Positions 8,032 through 18,437 of a stretch of 64,000 nucleotides of DNA are shown piece by piece. Each line of letters starts with the position of its first letter. Position 1 is the stretch's first letter. This DNA comes from Rhodanobacter sp. DHB23 (GTDB lineage Bacteria > Pseudomonadota > Gammaproteobacteria > Xanthomonadales > Rhodanobacteraceae): the NCBI RefSeq assembly GCF_014842975.1, contig NZ_JACYXK010000023.1, positions 1-64,000 of the forward strand, read 5' to 3'. A program made the position numbers and the translations under genes. The notes beneath the pieces are model-generated. The model saw nothing but the letters and a program-made list of their open reading frames with translations. It made no database searches and was not told the DNA's origin.

Positions 8032-8907
8032 ATGTCAGTTCTGATCAACAAGAACACCAAGGTGCTGGTGCAGGGCTTCACCGGCCAGCAGGGCACCTTC
8101 CACGCGCAGCAGGCGATCGACTACGGCACCAAGGTCGTGGGCGGCGTCACTCCCGGCAAGGGCGGCAGCGAGCACATCGGCCTGCCCGTGTTCAACTCGG
8201 TGTCGGAAGCCGTCGACCAGACCGGCGCCGACGCGTCGGTGATCTTCGTGCCGCCGCCGTTCGCGGCCGACTCCATCCTGGAAGCCGTGGACGCGGGCAT
8301 CCGCGTGATCGTGGCGATCACCGAAGGCATCCCGGTGCTGGACATGCTGCGCGTGAAGAACGTGCTGGCGCAGCATCCGGAAACCGTGCTGATCGGGCCG
8401 AACTGCCCCGGCGTGATCACTCCCGGCGAATGCAAGATCGGCATCATGCCGGGCCACATCCACCAGCCGGGCAAGGTCGGCATCGTGTCGCGTTCGGGCA
8501 CGCTGACCTATGAGGCCGTGTTCCAGACCACCAACGAAGGCCTGGGCCAGTCCACCTGCATCGGCATCGGCGGCGACCCGATCAACGGCCTCAGCTTCAT
8601 CGACTGCCTGAAGCTGTTCCAGGACGACCCGCAGACCGAAGGCATCATCATGGTCGGCGAGATCGGCGGTTCGGCCGAGGAAGACGCCGCCGAGTTCATC
8701 GGCGAGTACGTGAAGAAGCCGGTGGTGTCGTTCATCGCCGGTGCCTCGGCCCCGGCCGGCAAGCGCATGGGCCACGCCGGCGCGATCATCTCCGGCGGCA
8801 AGGGCACGGCGGCGGCGAAGTTCGCCGCGCTGGAAAAGGCCGGCGTCACCACGGTGAAGTCGCCTGCCGACCTCGGCAAGACGCTCGCCCAGCTGATGAA
8901 GAAGTAA
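8032..8907 (+). CDS. sucD: Succinyl-CoA synthetase alpha subunit
   Basis: The alpha subunit (291 residues) binds CoA and carries the phosphorylated active-site His. It shows the CoA-binding Rossmann region ([13 protein letters not shown]), [20 protein letters not shown], the [10 protein letters not shown] loop and the catalytic His in [13 protein letters not shown]. It forms an operon with sucC and is closed by a clear terminator. Confidence 0.97.
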   Translation: MSVLINKNTKVLVQGFTGQQGTFHAQQAIDYGTKVVGGVTPGKGGSEHIGLPVFNSVSEAVDQTGADASVIFVPPPFAADSILEAVDAGIRVIVAITEGIPVLDMLRVKNVLAQHPETVLIGPNCPGVITPGECKIGIMPGHIHQPGKVGIVSRSGTLTYEAVFQTTNEGLGQSTCIGIGGDPINGLSFIDCLKLFQDDPQTEGIIMVGEIGGSAEEDAAEFIGEYVKKPVVSFIAGASAPAGKRMGHAGAIISGGKGTAAAKFAALEKAGVTTVKSPADLGKTLAQLMKK

Positions 8908-8932
8908 TCGTCGGTTCCGACCGATCGATGCG

Positions 8933-8965
8933 AGAAGGGCCGCCATCGTGCGGCCCTTCTTGTTT
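8933..8965 (+). terminator. Rho-independent terminator after sucCD
   Basis: AGAAGGGCCGC (8933-8943) pairs perfectly with GCGGCCCTTCT (8950-8960) around a 6-nt loop and is followed by TGTTT. It lies 25 bp after the sucD stop and just before the convergent argP gene. Confidence 0.85.
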
Positions 8966-8972
8966 CCGGCGC

Positions 8973-9875
8973 CTATGGGGAAGATCGCGCGCCACGCAGC
9001 CCTTGCCGGGCCGCGTGCAACAGGGCGTCGGTGACCTTGGCCAGCGCGGCCGAGCGGATCGACCAGTGTTGCCAGTACAGCGGCACGTCCAGCCAGCGTG
9101 CGGGCGCGATGGGTTGCAGCACGCCCTGGGCGAAGGGTTGTTCCAGCATGGCTTCCGGTGCCATGGCCCAGCCCAGGCCCAGCGCCGCGCCCTCGACGAA
9201 GGCGGTGGATGAAGGCAGGTAGTGCATGGGCGGAGCCAGCCGGGCGTGGGTCACGCTGCGGATGAAGCGCCATTGCAGCGCGTCCTTGCGGTTGAACACC
9301 AGCATCGGCGCCGCGCCCAGCGAAGCGGCATCCAGGCCCTCGGGGAAATGCCTGGCGACGAAGTCCGGCGAGGCGATCGGCAGGTAGCGCATCACCCCCA
9401 GCTTCTTCACCGTGCAGCCCTGCACGGGGCGGGCATCGGCGGTGATCGCGCCGAGCACCGAGCCGTCGCGCAGCAGGTTGGCGGAATGGTCCTGGTCCTC
9501 CACCCGCACGTCGAACAGCAGCCCGTCGCGCCGATGCGGTTCGGCCAGGGCGGCCAGCACCCAGGTGGCGAGCGAATCCGCGCTCACGGCGATGGCTACC
9601 GTGACCGGCGTGGTGCGCGCGGCCTCGACGGCGAAGTCGCCCAGGATCTCGGCTTCCAGCAGGCGCATCTGTTGCACGCCGCGCAGCAGTCGTTCACCCG
9701 CGGGCGTGGCCCGGCTGGGCGACTGGCGCAACACCAGCACCTGGCCCAGCCGATCCTCCAGCGCCTTGATGCGTTGCGAGATCGCGGACGGGGTCAGCGC
9801 GAGCCGCCTAGCGGCGCCGTCGAAACTGCCCTCGTCCAGCACGGCGACGAAAGCGGCCAGTTGGGGATTGAGCAT
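8973..9875 (-). CDS. argP: LysR-family regulator ArgP (LysG)
   Basis: ArgP senses arginine or lysine and activates the amino acid exporter argO. The protein (300 residues) starts MLNPQLAAFVAVLDEGSFDG, has a winged helix-turn-helix (AARRLALTPSAISQRIKALE) and a C-terminal LysR effector domain. It is divergent from argO, the classical arrangement. A second in-frame ATG lies two codons upstream (9879-9881). The shared 111-bp intergenic region is AT-rich and contains a dyad. Confidence 0.88.
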   Translation of the reverse strand: MLNPQLAAFVAVLDEGSFDGAARRLALTPSAISQRIKALEDRLGQVLVLRQSPSRATPAGERLLRGVQQMRLLEAEILGDFAVEAARTTPVTVAIAVSADSLATWVLAALAEPHRRDGLLFDVRVEDQDHSANLLRDGSVLGAITADARPVQGCTVKKLGVMRYLPIASPDFVARHFPEGLDAASLGAAPMLVFNRKDALQWRFIRSVTHARLAPPMHYLPSSTAFVEGAALGLGWAMAPEAMLEQPFAQGVLQPIAPARWLDVPLYWQHWSIRSAALAKVTDALLHAARQGLRGARSSP

Positions 9876-9918
9876 GCGCACGGCCCTCTCCTGAAATCAG
9901 AAAAACTGAATTGAGTTA

Positions 9919-9936
9919 AGTAAATATAGTTTTACT
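9919..9936. promoter_or_regulatory. Probable ArgP operator between argP and argO
   Basis: AGTAAA-TATAGT-TTTACT is a perfect 6-bp dyad inside a markedly AT-rich stretch of the divergent region, with the T-N11-A form that LysR-type regulators recognise. It lies 43 bp upstream of argP's ATG and 50 bp upstream of argO. Direct proof of binding is lacking. Confidence 0.45.
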
Positions 9937-9986
9937 GATGCGGATGGCCATACGTAAAGTGGCGCCTCTTTCCGCGAGGTCCCCCC

Positions 9987-10604
9987 ATGCTTCCATCCGC
10001 CTATTTCGCCGGGCTCGGCACCGGTGCCGGCCTGATCGTCGCGATCGGTGCGCAGAATGCCTTCGTCCTGCGCCAGGGACTGCAGCGCCTGCACGTCGGC
10101 GCGGTGGTGCTGGTCTGCGTGCTGGCCGACATCGCGCTGATCGCCCTGGGCGTGGCCGGCATGGGGCTGGCGGTGAAGCAACAGCCCGGGCTGCTGCAGG
10201 CCCTGCGCTTCGTGGGGGCCGCCTTTCTCGCCACGTACGGCCTGCTGGCCGCGCGGCGCGCCTGGCGCGGCGAAAGCGGCCTGCGTCCCGCCGATGCGGC
10301 GGCAGGCGGGCGCGGGCGCACGGTGCTGGCCTGCCTGGGGTTCACCCTGCTCAACCCGCACGTGTACCTGGATACCGTGGTGTTGCTCGGCAGCCTGTCC
10401 ACCCATTACGACGGCACCGGCCGGTGGTCGTTCGCCGCGGGCGCGGGCACGGCCAGCCTGCTGTGGTTCACGGCGCTGGGCTACGGTGCGCGGCTGCTGT
10501 TGCCGGTGTTCCGCAGTCCGGTGGCGTGGCGCGTGTTCGATGTACTCGTGGCGGCGCTGATGTGCGGGCTGGCGATCCTGCTGCTGCGGCAGCCGATGGC
10601 CTGA
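9987..10604 (+). CDS. argO: LysE/ArgO family basic amino acid exporter
   Basis: A 205-residue inner-membrane protein with about six hydrophobic segments. The N-terminus FAGLGTGAGLIVAIGAQNAF and FTLLNPHVYLDTVVLLGS are hallmarks of the LysE superfamily that exports lysine and arginine. It is transcribed divergently from argP, which probably activates it when intracellular basic amino acids or their dipeptides build up. ATG preceded by a purine-rich stretch (GCGAGG). Confidence 0.9.
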   Translation: MLPSAYFAGLGTGAGLIVAIGAQNAFVLRQGLQRLHVGAVVLVCVLADIALIALGVAGMGLAVKQQPGLLQALRFVGAAFLATYGLLAARRAWRGESGLRPADAAAGGRGRTVLACLGFTLLNPHVYLDTVVLLGSLSTHYDGTGRWSFAAGAGTASLLWFTALGYGARLLLPVFRSPVAWRVFDVLVAALMCGLAILLLRQPMA

Positions 10605-10725
10605 AGCCTGGAAGGCACGCAAAGCCGGCGAAGCGGGCGACCGGGTGAAGGCGGCCGGGCCTCTTGTGCCGATGGCGATGCACTACCATTCCGTCCCCGG
10701 TTCCCTCCCCCGAAGAGCTTGATCC

Positions 10726-12417
10726 ATGGCTGTCCTGAGACTGGCGCTGGCCCAGCACGATTTCCCGGTCGGCGCGGTCGCGGCGAATGCCGCGAAGGTG
10801 GCCGGCCTGATGGCGCAGGCCCGTGGCGGCGGCGCCGACCTGGTGGTGTTTCCCGAGCTGACCCTCTCCGGCTATCCGCCCGAGGACCTGCTGCTGCGCC
10901 CCAGTTTCCTCGCCGCCTGCCAGCAGGAACTGGAGGCATTGGCGGCCGGCACGGACGGCCTGGCCGCGCTGGTGGGCTTCCCGCACAGCGAGGGCGAGGT
11001 GTTCAATGCCGCCGCGCTGCTGCATGACGGCCGCATCGCGCAGATCGCGCACAAGCAGGCGTTGCCCAACTACGGGGTGTTCGACGACAAGCGCTATTTC
11101 CGCCCCGGCCATGCCAGCACGGTGGCCACGCTGGGCGGCGTGCGCGTCGGCCTGCTGATCTGCGAGGACGTGTGGCGGCCCGAACCGGCCGCCGCCGTGG
11201 CGCGTGCCGGCGCCGAACTGATCGTGGTGATCAATGCCTCGCCCTGGGACGACGCCAAGCAGGCCGGCCGCGAGGCGGTGCTGGTCGCGCGCGCGCAGGA
11301 AACCGGCTGCGCCATCGCCTATCTCAACCTGGTCGGTGGGCAGGACGAAGTGGTGTACGACGGCGGCTCGCTGCTGGTGAACGGCGACGGTTCCATCGCG
11401 GCGCGCGCGCCGGCCTTCGTCGACGCGCTGCTGTGGGCCGATTTCGACGCGGCGACGCGTACGCTGCAGGCGGCGGACTGGCCGGTTGCCGCCGATCCCT
11501 CGCCCGAGGCCACGCTGTACGCCGCGCTGGTGCGCGGCCTGCGCGACTACATCGACAAGAACGGTTTCCCCGGCGTGCTGCTGGGCCTGTCCGGCGGCAT
11601 CGATTCGGCGCTCACGCTGGCGCTGGCGGTGGACGCGCTGGGCGCGAATCGCGTCACCGCGGTGATGATGCCCACGCGCTACACCTCGCAACTGTCGCTG
11701 GACGGCGCGCGCGCGCAGGCCGAGCGGCTGGGCGTGGACTACCACGTGATCAGCATCGAGCCGATGACCGACGCCTTCCTCGCGGCGCTCGCGCCGGCCT
11801 TCGCCGGCAAGGGCGCCGACACCACCGAGGAAAACCTGCAGTCGCGCACGCGCGGCGTGACCCTCATGGCGCTGTCCAACAAGCACGGCAGGCTGCTGCT
11901 CGCCACCGGCAACAAGAGCGAGATGGCGGTGGGCTACTGCACGCTGTACGGCGACATGTGCGGGGCGTATGCGCCATTGAAGGATGTCTACAAGACGGCG
12001 GTGTACCGCCTTTCGCGCTGGCGCAATGGAGCCGGGATTCGGGATACGGGATTCGGGATTCGGCAAGGCGCGTCCCCGCAAGATGGCGGCTCTTCGCGAA
12101 TCCCGTATCCCGTATCCCCAATCCCGGCAGAAGTGATCGACCGCCCGCCCTCGGCCGAGCTGCGCGACAACCAGACCGACCAGGATTCGCTGCCGCCCTA
12201 CGAGGTGCTGGACGCGATCCTGGAACGCTTCATCGAGGGCGAGCAGTCGCAGGCCGAGATCATCGCGGCCGGCTTCGCCGCCGAGGTGGTGCACCGCGTG
12301 GTGCGGCTGGTGCTGGTGAACGAGTTCAAGCGCCGCCAGTCGGCGCCCGGCCCGCGCGTCACCACCCGCGCGTTCGGCCGCGAGCGGCGCTACCCGATCA
12401 CCTCGGGCTGGCGATGA
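10726..12417 (+). CDS. nadE: Glutamine-dependent NAD+ synthetase with an in-frame repeat insertion
   Basis: Makes NAD+ from deamido-NAD+ with glutamine as nitrogen donor. The N-terminal nitrilase-type amidase domain (about 1-250) has the Glu in VVFPELTLSGYPPEDLL, a Lys in HKQALPNYGVFDDKRYF and the nucleophile Cys in LLICEDVWRPE. The synthetase domain has the P-loop LGLSGGIDSALT (near residue 287) and ends with RPPSAELRDNQTDQDSLPPY. Between SRWRN and VIDRPPS, residues about 436-468 are encoded by a palindromic repeat and have no counterpart that I know in the family. The 563-residue length is about 20 more than usual. The frame stays open, so the enzyme is probably made and functional. Confidence 0.92.
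   Translation: MAVLRLALAQHDFPVGAVAANAAKVAGLMAQARGGGADLVVFPELTLSGYPPEDLLLRPSFLAACQQELEALAAGTDGLAALVGFPHSEGEVFNAAALLHDGRIAQIAHKQALPNYGVFDDKRYFRPGHASTVATLGGVRVGLLICEDVWRPEPAAAVARAGAELIVVINASPWDDAKQAGREAVLVARAQETGCAIAYLNLVGGQDEVVYDGGSLLVNGDGSIAARAPAFVDALLWADFDAATRTLQAADWPVAADPSPEATLYAALVRGLRDYIDKNGFPGVLLGLSGGIDSALTLALAVDALGANRVTAVMMPTRYTSQLSLDGARAQAERLGVDYHVISIEPMTDAFLAALAPAFAGKGADTTEENLQSRTRGVTLMALSNKHGRLLLATGNKSEMAVGYCTLYGDMCGAYAPLKDVYKTAVYRLSRWRNGAGIRDTGFGIRQGASPQDGGSSRIPYPVSPIPAEVIDRPPSAELRDNQTDQDSLPPYEVLDAILERFIEGEQSQAEIIAAGFAAEVVHRVVRLVLVNEFKRRQSAPGPRVTTRAFGRERRYPITSGWR
12031..12128. repeat. 98-bp palindromic repeat inserted within nadE
   Basis: Left arm 12031-12062 and right arm 12097-12128 are 32 bp each and match as inverted repeats at 30 of 32 positions; both are built from GGGATTC/GGGATAC-type heptamers. 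The 34-nt centre lies between them. The same heptamer (as TCCCGAA) recurs in tandem at 58482-58508. The element contains no stop codon in the nadE frame and encodes an Ile/Gly/Arg then Pro/Ser-rich stretch. Confidence 0.85.
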
Positions 12418-12436
12418 CGGCTGCACGGCAGCCTGG

Positions 12437-12742
12437 TCATTGTGTGTAGTGATAGACGCTACCGAGGATCATCAGGATGACCGACAGCAGCGAGACAAGC
12501 ATGATCGATCGTGGGTTGCCCCATCGGCCTTGCCTGGCGGACCTATGGATCTCGCTTGGCGTCAAGCGAAAGCCCGGCCCGGGGTGGTAAAGCGCCACCC
12601 ACGCCCCCAGCAGCAGGCCGCACCCGGTGAAGACCGATGCGGGCGGCCTGTCGGTCCAGAGGGTGGCCATGGCGGTGAGCAGCAGGATGCCGGCCCATAC
12701 CCGGTGACCGTTGCGGTTGTTCGGCTTCTTTTCCCGATCCAT
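12437..12742 (-). CDS. Small two-span membrane protein of unknown function
   Basis: A 101-residue protein with hydrophobic segments near residues 16-28/36-52 and 81-97 and charged ends (MDREKKPNNRNGHR at the N-terminus). The layout suggests a small inner-membrane protein. No family is recognised. It is convergent with nadE, with 19 bp between the stops, and a terminator hairpin at 12792-12813 lies beyond its start, separating it from bamD. Confidence 0.5.
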   Translation of the reverse strand: MDREKKPNNRNGHRVWAGILLLTAMATLWTDRPPASVFTGCGLLLGAWVALYHPGPGFRLTPSEIHRSARQGRWGNPRSIMLVSLLSVILMILGSVYHYTQ

Positions 12743-12791
12743 GGCGACTCCGGTGGAATGGCTCTTTGAAGCTGAAGGGTCCGCATAAAAA

Positions 12792-12817
12792 AACCGGCGA
12801 TTGCTCGCCGGTTTTCG
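12792..12817. terminator. Bidirectional terminator hairpin downstream of bamD
   Basis: AACCGGCGA (12792-12800) pairs with TCGCCGGTT (12805-12813) around TTGC. It is preceded by a run of seven A and followed by TTTTCG, so it could act in both directions; for bamD (minus strand) the A-run becomes the U-tract. Confidence 0.8.
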
Positions 12818-12836
12818 TTGTGCTGGCCCATCGACA

Positions 12837-13703
12837 TCAGTGATGCCGCATGAACGGCACCATCTTGCGCCACATCGCCACCTGGTGCGGCCACTTCGGA
12901 TCCTTCAGGTAGGGATGGTCCGGGTAGTTCAGCGCCAGCACCTGGCGGGTCTGGTCGGCCAGCTTGTCTTCCTTCAGCTCGAGATAGCTGCGGGTGAGGA
13001 TGGCCAGTGCGTCGCCGGCCTGCGGCGCCTGCTGGTAGTGCTCGATCACGTACTGGGCGCGGTCGGCGGCGCCGACGTACACGCGGTTGAACAGGTAGAA
13101 CTCGGCCACGTTGATCTCGTACTGCGCCAGCACGTTGCGCAGGTAGATCATGCGCTGGCGCGCGTCGGCCGCGTAGGCACTGTTCGGGAAGCGGCGCGAC
13201 AGCTCGGCGAAGTCGTCGAAGGACTGCAGGTTGTAGCCCTGGTCGCGGCGCGACTGCGCCTGCTTGTCGCGCGACACCTTGTCCATGAAACCGGTGGTGC
13301 GGTCGAAATTGATCAATCCGCGCAGGTAATAGGCATAATCGATGTGCTTGTTCGACGCATCGGCCTTGATGAAGCGGTTGATCGTCGAGTACGCGTCCTC
13401 CCACTGGGCGTCCTTGTACTGCGCATAGGTCAGCTCCAGCTGGGCCTGTTCGTTGTAGTCGCCGGAGGGGAAGCGTGCGATCAGGCGCTGGTAGTCCTTG
13501 ATGGCCGCGGAGTAGTCGGCATTCTCCAGCGAGGTGTGCGCCTTGTTGTACAGGGCGTCCGCCGGCATGGTGTCGATGTTGTCGCGCTTGTGGTGGAACA
13601 GCGAGCAGGCGCTCATCGCCAGCGCCAGGCCAAGCACGGCGAGCGTCCTGAGGCAGAACCGGGTGATCGTCGGCAGCTTGGGCGAGTCGATAATTGAACG
13701 CAT
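12837..13703 (-). CDS. bamD: Outer membrane assembly lipoprotein BamD
   Basis: BamD is the essential lipoprotein of the BAM complex that folds beta-barrels into the outer membrane. The 288-residue product has a signal peptide with lipobox MSAC (Cys33) and then TPR-type helices ([54 protein letters not shown]) typical of the family. The ATG at 13701-13703 is preferred because it gives a normal signal length; an in-frame ATG lies about 13 codons upstream. It is divergent from rluD, a conserved gammaproteobacterial arrangement. Confidence 0.92.
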   Translation of the reverse strand: MRSIIDSPKLPTITRFCLRTLAVLGLALAMSACSLFHHKRDNIDTMPADALYNKAHTSLENADYSAAIKDYQRLIARFPSGDYNEQAQLELTYAQYKDAQWEDAYSTINRFIKADASNKHIDYAYYLRGLINFDRTTGFMDKVSRDKQAQSRRDQGYNLQSFDDFAELSRRFPNSAYAADARQRMIYLRNVLAQYEINVAEFYLFNRVYVGAADRAQYVIEHYQQAPQAGDALAILTRSYLELKEDKLADQTRQVLALNYPDHPYLKDPKWPHQVAMWRKMVPFMRHH

Positions 13704-13793
13704 GGAAAAGAATCGTATGTTGGATCGAAAGGGCATCATAGCCGAAACCGCCACCACCTCGCGGCCCGCGGGCCGCCCGACGGGGACCGGGGC

Positions 13794-14765
13794 ATGACCG
13801 CGATACGCCACGAGGCCCGGGTGCCGCTGGCTTCGGCCGGGCGCAGGTTCGACCAGGCTTTGGCCGAGTTGTTCCCCGATTACTCGCGTTCGCGCCTCAC
13901 CGGCTGGATCAAGTCCGGCGCGGTCACGCTGGACGGCGCCTTGGCGGCGCCGCGCCAGCTGCTGCGGGGCGGCGAGCTGGTGCGGCTGGAAGCCGAGCTG
14001 GAAACCGAGGTGGAGAGCGCGCCGGAAGACATCGCCCTGGCCATCGTGCACGAGGACGAGCACCTGCTGGTGCTGGACAAGCCGGCCGGCCTGGTGGTGC
14101 ACCCCGGTGCCGGCAATGCCTCAGGCACCCTGCTCAACGCCCTGCTGTACCACGATCCGAAGCTGGCCGAGCTGCCGCGCGCCGGCATCGTGCATCGGCT
14201 GGACAAGGACACCAGCGGCCTGATGGTGGTCGCCAAGACCCTGCCCACCATGACCGCACTGGTGGAGAAGCTGTCCAGCCACGACGTGCGGCGCCAGTAC
14301 GAGGCCGTGGTGCTGGGCAGCATGGTCTCCGGCGGCACCGTGGACGCGCCGATCGGCCGCAGCATGGGCGACCGCCTGCGCCAGGCCGTGCGCGAGGACG
14401 AGACCGGCAAGCACGCCGTCACCCACTACCGCCTGCGCGAGCGCTTCCGCGCGCACAGCCTGCTCCAGTGCAACCTGGAAACCGGCCGCACCCACCAGAT
14501 CCGCGTGCACCTCACCCATATCGGCCATCCGCTGGTGGGGGATCCGCTCTACGGCGGCGGCCTCAAGCTGCCCAGGCGCGCCGCGCCGGAGCTGGTCGCC
14601 GCGCTGCGCGGCTTCCGCCGGCAGGCCTTGCACGCCGAGCAGCTCGCGTTCGAGCATCCGGCGACGGGGGAGCCGCTGTCCTTTGCCGCGCCGCGCCCCG
14701 GCGACATGGACGACCTGATCGCCGCCCTGCGCGACGACCTTGCCGCCCACGGCCACGACGACTGA
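13794..14765 (+). CDS. rluD: 23S rRNA pseudouridine synthase RluD
   Basis: Makes pseudouridines in helix 69 of 23S rRNA, needed for ribosome assembly. The 323-residue protein has an N-terminal S4 RNA-binding domain ([18 protein letters not shown]) and the RluA catalytic domain with the active Asp in [15 protein letters not shown], plus [19 protein letters not shown]. It starts the rluD-pgeF-clpB run and is followed by pgeF after 4 bp. Confidence 0.95.
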   Translation: MTAIRHEARVPLASAGRRFDQALAELFPDYSRSRLTGWIKSGAVTLDGALAAPRQLLRGGELVRLEAELETEVESAPEDIALAIVHEDEHLLVLDKPAGLVVHPGAGNASGTLLNALLYHDPKLAELPRAGIVHRLDKDTSGLMVVAKTLPTMTALVEKLSSHDVRRQYEAVVLGSMVSGGTVDAPIGRSMGDRLRQAVREDETGKHAVTHYRLRERFRAHSLLQCNLETGRTHQIRVHLTHIGHPLVGDPLYGGGLKLPRRAAPELVAALRGFRRQALHAEQLAFEHPATGEPLSFAAPRPGDMDDLIAALRDDLAAHGHDD

Positions 14766-14769
14766 TCGC

Positions 14770-15519
14770 ATGACCGACACCTGGATCTTCCCCGACTGGC
14801 CCGCACCCGCGCACGTGCGTGCGGCCGTGAGCACGCGCGAAGGCCCGGGTGTTTCGGCGCCGCCGTTCGGCCGCTTCAACCTGGGCATGCGCAGCGGCGA
14901 ATCCGCCGAGGTGGTCGAAAGCAACCGCGACGTGCTGCAGCAGGCGCTGGCCCTGCCGAGCACCCCGCGCTGGCTGCACCAGGTGCACGGCAGCACCGTG
15001 GCGGAGCTGGGTCCGCTGCCCGGCGCGCACGAGCCGCAGGCCGACGCCGCAGTGTCGCGCATCCCCGGCACCGTGCTCGCCATCCTCACCGCCGACTGCC
15101 TGCCGGTGCTGTTCTGCACCGACGACGGCCGCGGCATCGGCGCGGCGCACGCGGGCTGGCGCGGCCTGGCCGCCGGCGTGCTCGAGGCCACGGCCGAGCA
15201 GATGCAGGCGTCCCCCGCGCGGCTGATGGCGTGGCTGGGGCCGTGCATCGCCGGGCCTTCCTACGAAGTGGGCGAGGAGGTGCGCGCCGCCTTCGTCGAT
15301 CGTTCGCCCGGCGCCGCCGCCTGCTTCGCACCCACGCGGCCGGGCCACTGGCATTGTGACCTCGCCGCGCTGGCGCGGCAGCGGCTGGCCGCCGCGGGCA
15401 TCGCACGGGTGCACGGCGGCGGCTTCGACACGTTCGACGAGACGCGGTTCTATTCGTATCGGCGCGAGGGTGCGCGCAGCGGGCGTTTCGCCAGCCTGGT
15501 CTGGCTGGCCGGCGGCTGA
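14770..15519 (+). CDS. pgeF: Peptidoglycan editing factor PgeF (YfiH, laccase-domain)
   Basis: PgeF/YfiH-family proteins remove L-Ser mis-incorporated into muramyl peptides in E. coli; relatives act on purine nucleosides. The 249-residue protein shows the three metal-site motifs [20 protein letters not shown] and [12 protein letters not shown], and a C-terminal [11 protein letters not shown]. Cytoplasmic, no signal peptide. Start ATG lies 4 bp after the rluD stop, so the two are probably co-translated. Confidence 0.92.
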   Translation: MTDTWIFPDWPAPAHVRAAVSTREGPGVSAPPFGRFNLGMRSGESAEVVESNRDVLQQALALPSTPRWLHQVHGSTVAELGPLPGAHEPQADAAVSRIPGTVLAILTADCLPVLFCTDDGRGIGAAHAGWRGLAAGVLEATAEQMQASPARLMAWLGPCIAGPSYEVGEEVRAAFVDRSPGAAACFAPTRPGHWHCDLAALARQRLAAAGIARVHGGGFDTFDETRFYSYRREGARSGRFASLVWLAGG

Positions 15520-15625
15520 GCGCCTGTTTGCGGCGCCGGCGCCCCGGTTGGGCGCTGCAGGCCGGGCACCCGCGCGGATTCCGTCCGCCGGCTGAAGCCT
15601 TGACGTTTTCCCCGCATGCCGCCTG

Positions 15626-15653
15626 CTTGAATCGCGGGCGGCTACCCGCATCT
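15626..15653 (+). promoter_or_regulatory. Sigma32 (heat-shock) promoter of clpB
   Basis: CTTGAA (15626-15631) and CCGCATCT (15646-15653) are separated by 14 bp, close to the RpoH consensus CTTGAAA-N13-15-CCCCATNT. Transcription would start near 15660, about 42 bp before the clpB ATG. Confidence 0.75.
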
Positions 15654-15701
15654 CGGCGGGCAGTGGCGGCCGGTCCGCCAAACCTTTCTGGGGATCAACC
15701 G

Positions 15702-18284
<2,583 letters not shown>

Positions 18285-18299
18285 TGTACCCGTGTGAAG

Positions 18300-18323
18300 C
18301 CCGCTCTCGTTCGCGAGAGCGGG
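18300..18323. terminator. Hairpin after clpB
   Basis: CCGCTCTCG (18301-18309) and CGAGAGCGG (18314-18322) pair around a TTCG loop, a very stable tetraloop hairpin, 16 bp after the clpB stop. No U-tract follows, so it may be a repeat element or an mRNA stabiliser rather than a true terminator. Confidence 0.55.
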
Positions 18324-18326
18324 GAC

Positions 18327-18402
18327 TGTAGGAGCACCCTGTGCGCGAGTGCTCTTGGCTTTGATCAAACGCCAGAACCATCGCGCACAGGGTGCGCCTA
18401 CA
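18327..18402. repeat. REP-like inverted repeat between clpB and ggt
   Basis: Arms of 22 bp at 18327-18348 (starting TGTAGGAGCACCCTGTGCGC) and 18381-18402 match as inverted repeats at 21 of 22 positions. The TGTAGGAGC...CCCTGTGCGCGA core is a widespread intergenic repeat type in Pseudomonas and Xanthomonas relatives. It lies between convergent genes. Confidence 0.75.
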
Positions 18403-18437
18403 AAATCCCGTGTTGCCTCGAGCTGGAAGTCGCGGCC

